NCBI GenBank assembly: GCA_031552405.1
Contig: JAVBMN010000018.1
Location: 124,001 to 188,000 of the forward strand
DNA: 64,000 nucleotides
Source: UBA1794 sp031552405
GTDB lineage: Bacteria; Bacteroidota; Bacteroidia; Bacteroidales; Bacteroidaceae
Reading direction: 5' to 3'
Shown here: piece by piece, positions 60,206-64,000 of the stretch
Layout of the letters: every line of letters begins with the position of its first letter
Numbering within the stretch: the first letter of the stretch is position 1
The notes under the pieces: model-generated
Seen by the model: the letters and a program-made list of their open reading frames with translations, nothing else
Told to the model about the DNA's origin: nothing
Database searches by the model: none
Made by a program: the position numbers and the translations under genes

Positions 60206-60248
60206 GTAAATGGAAACTACGAGATAAGTACTCGTAATTTCCATTTAC
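60206..60248. repeat. 18-bp hairpin in a gene-free gap
   Basis: 60206-60223 pairs with 60231-60248 (one G-T wobble) around a 7-base loop; GTAAATGGAAAC is the arm start. It lies in the 442-bp gap 59913-60354, between convergent genes, where I see no gene. No U-run follows, so it may be a weak terminator or a structured RNA. Confidence 0.45.
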
Positions 60249-60354
60249 ACAATTTATTGGGTAGCGCCCTGCCTCATAATATGCTGCAGGTTGGAAATCT
60301 GTATAGCTGGGAGTAAATTTCAACATTCAAATCCATAGTACACCCAATAAGTTT

Positions 60355-60999
60355 TCAGAAAGACCAGCCCAATCTTAAAGTAACTCCTCCCGTAAAATCA
60401 TACTCTGAAGAACTATAATCCCCCCAATAGTAATAATCCTCGTAATCGCTATCTAATCCTTGGTACGTATAACCTATACTTAACTCCAGTGAAGATCTTT
60501 TGCCAACTCCAAAGCTTACACCAATATTGGGATTAAAGTATGCCCCTGCAGCACCCAATACAGAATAACCTGCTCTGATTTGAAAAAAAGGAGTAGTTTT
60601 CTTGTTGATAAAGTTCACCTTAGAATCTACGAAAATCGGGAAAAATAGTTCCTCCAGATATGTACACCCGTTTATCTCCATACCAATACCTAAAAAAAGG
60701 TAGGGGCTAAACTGATAACCATGGGAAGTAGAAATCTCGATAGCACTTCCTGTATCATATGTACCTCCTATTGAGATATTGGCCCGATACCCCTTGATAT
60801 TTCGTTTCAGGACAGGGACTTGTACTTGCCGAGCGGAGATGACCATAGAAATGTCTTCGGAAGAATACTCTTCTGTCGTTTCTCCGGAAACTACTTCCGC
60901 GTGATTCTCTTCCTTTAGAACCTTCTTTTCATACTCTTGTGCAGTAGCATACATGCTAAACCCTAAACATAGGGTTAGGGTTAAAATAATCTTCTTCAT
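60355..60999 (-). CDS. Outer-membrane beta-barrel protein
   Basis: A 214-residue exported protein (signal peptide LTLTLCLGFSMYATAQ) with a short charged N-terminal linker and then about eight amphipathic strands (ANISIGGTYDTG; YLFLGIGMEINGC; FFQIRAGYSVLGAAGAYF; SSLELSIGYTYQ; FTGGVTLRLGWSF), ending in Phe as barrel proteins do. It is the last gene of the minus-strand cassette and shares its AT-rich composition. It may be a pore or surface partner for the small secreted proteins upstream. Confidence 0.75.
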   Translation of the reverse strand: MKKIILTLTLCLGFSMYATAQEYEKKVLKEENHAEVVSGETTEEYSSEDISMVISARQVQVPVLKRNIKGYRANISIGGTYDTGSAIEISTSHGYQFSPYLFLGIGMEINGCTYLEELFFPIFVDSKVNFINKKTTPFFQIRAGYSVLGAAGAYFNPNIGVSFGVGKRSSLELSIGYTYQGLDSDYEDYYYWGDYSSSEYDFTGGVTLRLGWSF

Positions 61000-61040
61000 C
61001 TATATAAAATTGTGTAATGAGAGGGCGTTGGAAGCCTGAA

Positions 61041-61907
61041 CTATAGAATCTTAAATTCTTTTGAACCAATACATTCTCCGTTATACCAAAATTCCCATTT
61101 ATATGTACCAGTCTTCCAGTGCCCGGATTTTTCTCCACCCCAGCCGGAAAAACCGATAGATTCAGTTTTCCCCTCAGTAAGCGAAATTTCTTTCTTAAGA
61201 GTGTATCCGGATGGAGACTGTCCACCTGCTGACAGGCCGGATGGAGTGATAAACTTTGCGAATACGGTTATTTCACCGCTTATTTTAGAAGTTATTTTTA
61301 CATTAGGCTTAATGTACATTGTGTTGGAATTGTATATTTTTTCGCCATAGTTTGTGATAATTTTCCCATTTTTATCCACATTGGCCACTTGGATATCAAC
61401 GATAGTGAAAGAGCTGGATGACACTTCCTTCTCAGCTTTATAAGCTTCTAGAAATGACTCTCGGGCAGAGTTTAAAAGTTCTAATGATTTGTAGAATACA
61501 AACTTAAAGTCTTCAATGCTTCGGGCAAACAATTCGTATGAAAGATTTGCCAAATTTGGCGAACAATATATTTTTACTGCGTTGAGTTCCCTATTTACTG
61601 TATTTGCGGCATGAATAGCCCTCTCATAATCATAACCATCTTCTCCTCCGAGTTTAAAACCTCCCCGGTTTACAGTGATGAACAATTGCTCCTTTGATAC
61701 ATAAATCCAGTGCAAGGACCCTTCCTTCTTGAAGCATAGGGTGCCATCACTGTCAATGGAAGGGGTAAACCCTTCTTCTTTCAGAAATCCTGATAATTCT
61801 GTATACGTCTTCTTTTGAAGATCACTTAAGTCAGCTGAAAAGGCTTTGTTGACTGATAAAAGAAGAAAGAAAAGGGTGAATAGAAATTTTATTATACGCA
61901 TAATCAA
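61041..61907 (-). CDS. Secreted paralogue 3: YbjN-like domain plus C-terminal beta domain
   Basis: A 288-residue exported protein (signal peptide FLFTLFFLLLSVNKAFSA). Residues about 30-150 are homologous to the two following genes: SGFLKEEGFTPSIDSDGTL, FITVNRGGFKLGGEDGYD, AIHAANTVNREL and LNSARESFLEAY. The pattern resembles the YbjN sensory-regulator fold, an inference from layout. The last 130 residues form a separate beta domain (TSKISGEITVFAKFITPSG; SPSGYTLKKEISLTEG; SGWGGEKSGHWKTGTYKWEFWYNG), seen in various Bacteroidetes proteins. The start is ATG 61907 or 61901. Confidence 0.75.
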   Translation of the reverse strand: MIMRIIKFLFTLFFLLLSVNKAFSADLSDLQKKTYTELSGFLKEEGFTPSIDSDGTLCFKKEGSLHWIYVSKEQLFITVNRGGFKLGGEDGYDYERAIHAANTVNRELNAVKIYCSPNLANLSYELFARSIEDFKFVFYKSLELLNSARESFLEAYKAEKEVSSSSFTIVDIQVANVDKNGKIITNYGEKIYNSNTMYIKPNVKITSKISGEITVFAKFITPSGLSAGGQSPSGYTLKKEISLTEGKTESIGFSGWGGEKSGHWKTGTYKWEFWYNGECIGSKEFKIL

Positions 61908-61912
61908 TTTTT

Positions 61913-62386
61913 TTATAAATTATTGTACTCTTCAATAAAACTCTCTTTACCCCAATTCAAATAAGACATTATTTTGTAGAATACGCCTTTAAATGATTCA
62001 GTATCTGTAAATGGCATCTCAACTCTTATAGCCAGATATTTGTCAAACACCATTAGTTTGACGGTTCTTTTCAACTTATTGGCTTCGTTTGCTGCAATTA
62101 TTGCTTTTGCTTTGTCGTATCCATTCTCTCCTCCGATTGAAAACCCTGGTGCGGAAACTACTACATACTGTGGTGATTTTTCGTCGTATATATCTATGTA
62201 ATAAGTACTTCCTTCTTTCTTGAATTTGATATCCCCATCCTCATCAATTGTGGGCGAGAAACCTTCTTCTTTCAAGAATTCCATGTATTCAGAACGGATC
62301 ATTTTTTTTGTTCTTCCTTCCTGAGCCATCATAAACTGAGCGCAAATGAATAAGCTTACAAAGCTTATAAACACATATTTTTTCAT
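61913..62386 (-). CDS. Secreted paralogue 2: short YbjN-like protein
   Basis: A 157-residue exported protein (signal peptide FISFVSLFICAQFMMAQ). It repeats the paralogue signature in its simplest form: MEFLKEEGFSPTIDEDGDI, FKKEGSTYYIDIYDEKSP, APGFSIGGENGYDKAKAI, IAANEANKLKRTVKLMVF, and YLNWGKESFIEEY. There is no second domain. ATG 62386 is preferred over the upstream 62398 because it gives a clean signal peptide. It lies five bases upstream of paralogue 3. Confidence 0.75.
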   Translation of the reverse strand: MKKYVFISFVSLFICAQFMMAQEGRTKKMIRSEYMEFLKEEGFSPTIDEDGDIKFKKEGSTYYIDIYDEKSPQYVVVSAPGFSIGGENGYDKAKAIIAANEANKLKRTVKLMVFDKYLAIRVEMPFTDTESFKGVFYKIMSYLNWGKESFIEEYNNL

Positions 62387-62416
62387 AATCACAAGCATTT
62401 TATTATTACATTTATT

Positions 62417-62947
62417 TTATATTACAATTCTCTTAGCGAGGTTATCTTTCTCTTCTATAGCTGGTTTTGTTTCTTTCAGCCTTTCATATTCGACTTTAAA
62501 TGCTTCAGAACTGTCATTGAGGTATTGCATGGACCTATAGAACAGATATCTGAAGGAATTTGCATTTTGAATAAGCAATTCTATCCTACAATATAGTATA
62601 CCCTCTTCTATCACAAGCTTTGTCAGTCTCTGTTTCAAATTCACGGTGTTCATTGCTTTTAAAATTATCTCATAATTATTGAATTCAGATCCGGAAAGAT
62701 TAACTCCCGGGTTCTGAATCTGGATATACAATGGAGGCGTTTCGTCATATACCAGCAGATAGTAAAACTGACTATCTTTTTCAAATTGAATATCCCCGTC
62801 TTTATCTGTTTGTGGAGAGAATCCCTCTTCTTTCAGGAAAGAGAAATAATTATTTCTGGCGTTGTTCTGCTCTCTCTCTTGTCCGCATAATGATACGGAC
62901 AAGAGAGAGAGCAGAACAAGAAACAATAACTTATGTATGAGTTTCAT
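62417..62947 (-). CDS. Secreted paralogue 1: short YbjN-like protein
   Basis: A 176-residue exported protein (signal peptide LLFLVLLSLLSVSLCGQ). Signature blocks: FSFLKEEGFSPQTDKDGDI, FEKDSQFYYLLVYDETPP, NPGVNLSGSEFNNYE, AMNTVNLKQRLTKLVIE, SMQYLNDSSEAFKVEY. The C-terminal tail (ERLKETKPAIEEKDNLAKRIVI) is charged. It lies 11 bases after the YD-repeat gene and 30 bases before paralogue 2 (18 bases from that gene's open frame). Confidence 0.75.
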   Translation of the reverse strand: MKLIHKLLFLVLLSLLSVSLCGQEREQNNARNNYFSFLKEEGFSPQTDKDGDIQFEKDSQFYYLLVYDETPPLYIQIQNPGVNLSGSEFNNYEIILKAMNTVNLKQRLTKLVIEEGILYCRIELLIQNANSFRYLFYRSMQYLNDSSEAFKVEYERLKETKPAIEEKDNLAKRIVI

Positions 62948-62958
62948 GATAGATCTGG

Positions 62959-64000
62959 TTAAACAGTAAATAATTTTCGATTCGCTTTATCATTGACAAT
63001 AAATATCACTCTGGAACCCTTGCCCAGATCCTTGAGTATTGTTTCTTTGTATTGCCTGAAATTTGAGATATAACTGTCCTTGTCAGAATCACTCAAATTA
63101 TACATAGAAACCTCCACAAGCCGGAACACAAAAACTCCAACCCCACTTTGCATGTATGCAGTGGTTAATTCTATACCATCCGCCAGCTGTTTTGGACATT
63201 CCCTTCTTTCTGCTTCAATGACTGACGCAAGGCTCTCATGTCCACCTGATGAGGGTAAAACCTGTTTTGTGACATCTGTTTTATTGCTCTGAATAACCCA
63301 TTGATTATTCATGTATTTAAACGTGGCCAGCAGTGAACCATCTGTTTTGTATAATTTGAAATACTGAGCTTGCGTTCCCACATACATAGAATACACTTCT
63401 TTATACCAGGAATTATCTCCATCACAAGGTTTGTTATTTGCATTGTAATAGGAAGTCTCTAAGAGGCGGTTAAATTCATCATACTTATTTTTTATGATTG
63501 CATGTTTTCCTTTCCTTAGGTTTCCGTCTTTATCATACAGTTTTTGTTCTATACAATTTCCCCTTTTGTCATATTGCGATACGGACTTGGCATAGCCTAT
63601 TCCTTTGGGTTCAATGACCTTTTTCTGCGGATCGTAATAAGTAACCCAGATTTCATTTCCCTTTATATCAAATTCTTTTTCGGAAATTGCCCACCCTGTA
63701 TTAGGGTTAATAATCAGGTTGCCTTTTCCATCTCCAGCTGCCAGGTAAATCATATTGCCCCATTTATCATACTTTACAAAACCTTCAGGTACCATTATTT
63801 TGGGATCAGTAGGTTTTCTTTCCGCATCAAAGAATGACTGTTTTATAACTCTGTTCATGGAGTCAAATTTCCGGGTACTGATTGACCAACCCTCCTTGCA
63901 AACGCAAGGTCTGTTGGAGGTGTTGAAATATCGGGTTTCAATTGGATTCCCTTTAACATCATACAAATGCTGTTCAATGGCATATTTATCTGTCCCAAAT
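62959..64000 (-). CDS. YD-repeat-like protein, 5' end beyond the window
   Basis: Open to the right edge, so the start is missing; at least 346 residues are seen. The frame continues past TTG 63966 as FGTDKYAIEQHLYDVKGN. The visible part contains five or six repeats of the type 'YDKWGNMI...', 'EFDIKGNEIWVTYYDPQKK', 'SQYDKRGNCIEQKLYDKDGN', 'NKYDEFNRLLETSYYNANNKP'. These are related to RHS/YD units but with longer spacing. The C-terminal 110 residues (IEAERRECPKQLADGIELTTAYMQSGVGVFVF ... DSYISNFRQYKETILKDLGKG) are a non-repeat domain that I do not recognise. It heads the minus-strand cassette. Confidence 0.7.
   Translation of the reverse strand, partial: FGTDKYAIEQHLYDVKGNPIETRYFNTSNRPCVCKEGWSISTRKFDSMNRVIKQSFFDAERKPTDPKIMVPEGFVKYDKWGNMIYLAAGDGKGNLIINPNTGWAISEKEFDIKGNEIWVTYYDPQKKVIEPKGIGYAKSVSQYDKRGNCIEQKLYDKDGNLRKGKHAIIKNKYDEFNRLLETSYYNANNKPCDGDNSWYKEVYSMYVGTQAQYFKLYKTDGSLLATFKYMNNQWVIQSNKTDVTKQVLPSSGGHESLASVIEAERRECPKQLADGIELTTAYMQSGVGVFVFRLVEVSMYNLSDSDKDSYISNFRQYKETILKDLGKGSRVIFIVNDKANRKLFTV

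Noticed and set aside
60029..60316. A 95-codon plus-strand frame in the gap after the lipocalin-like lipoprotein
   Set aside because: An 18-bp hairpin lies inside it, no promoter, signal peptide or domain is visible, and its amino-acid sequence looks random. It stays as unexplained intergenic DNA.

Overview
This 64 kb window is chromosomal DNA of a Bacteroidales bacterium (Bacteroides/Parabacteroides-like; the species cannot be fixed from sequence alone). The evidence is gene content and order (ribD beside prmC-recX-comF-pyrE-SRPBCC-argH; DUF6242-DUF6089-uppS-bamA-ompH-ompH-murI), HU/VapE pairs, C-terminal type IX secretion (T9SS) sorting domains, RHS/SpvB giants, near absence of Shine-Dalgarno sequences, and recurring Bacteroides-type promoters (TTTG, 19-21 bp, TAnnTTTG).

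Layout. 1-9187 (+): a housekeeping run of topA, an acetyltransferase, parE, coaD, an S41 protease, a HAD hydrolase and ribF, several with overlapping ends. 9210-14452: accessory DNA with a T9SS-tailed BspA-type leucine-rich-repeat protein, a long perfect palindrome, an HU-like regulator with an inverted-repeat array in its leader, and a VapE-type gene broken by one in-frame amber codon. 14463-19557 (-): prmC, recX, comF, pyrE, an SRPBCC protein, argH and a lipoprotein with a degenerate Rieske-like motif. 19608-28157 (+): ribD, then the envelope cluster DUF6242, DUF6089, uppS, bamA, two Skp/OmpH proteins and murI. 28323-31900 (-): a secreted multidomain glycoside hydrolase and a DedA protein.

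32135-39530 (-) is an RHS toxin island. A small protein with one YD motif and a T9SS tail precedes a 2037-residue SpvB/RHS protein ending in an HEYGH metallopeptidase-like domain, followed by a small lipoprotein and a barstar-family protein. 40121-43324 is a GH2 beta-galactosidase. 43546-46995 holds two ECF sigma-factor operons that converge on a shared hairpin. 47170-50862 is purL. The 1 kb gap after it carries palindromic repeats and what look like two tandem small RNAs of one family. 51876-58663 (-): an esterase, a DEAD-box helicase and a complete pstSCAB-phoU operon, with five TTACAA half-sites in 11-bp phase upstream of pstS. 58971-64000: a lipoprotein with a duplicated domain, then an AT-rich minus-strand cassette made of a YD-repeat-like protein (cut by the window edge), three paralogous small secreted proteins and an outer-membrane beta-barrel.

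The points most worth a second look are the tandem small RNAs (51.3-51.8 kb), the paralogous secreted cassette (60.4-64 kb), the Pho-box-like array, the PstS-like segment inside PstC, the amber-interrupted VapE gene carrying an inverted pair of palindromes, and the RHS/T9SS-tail/barstar arrangement. No rRNA, tRNA, CRISPR array or insertion sequence was recognised.
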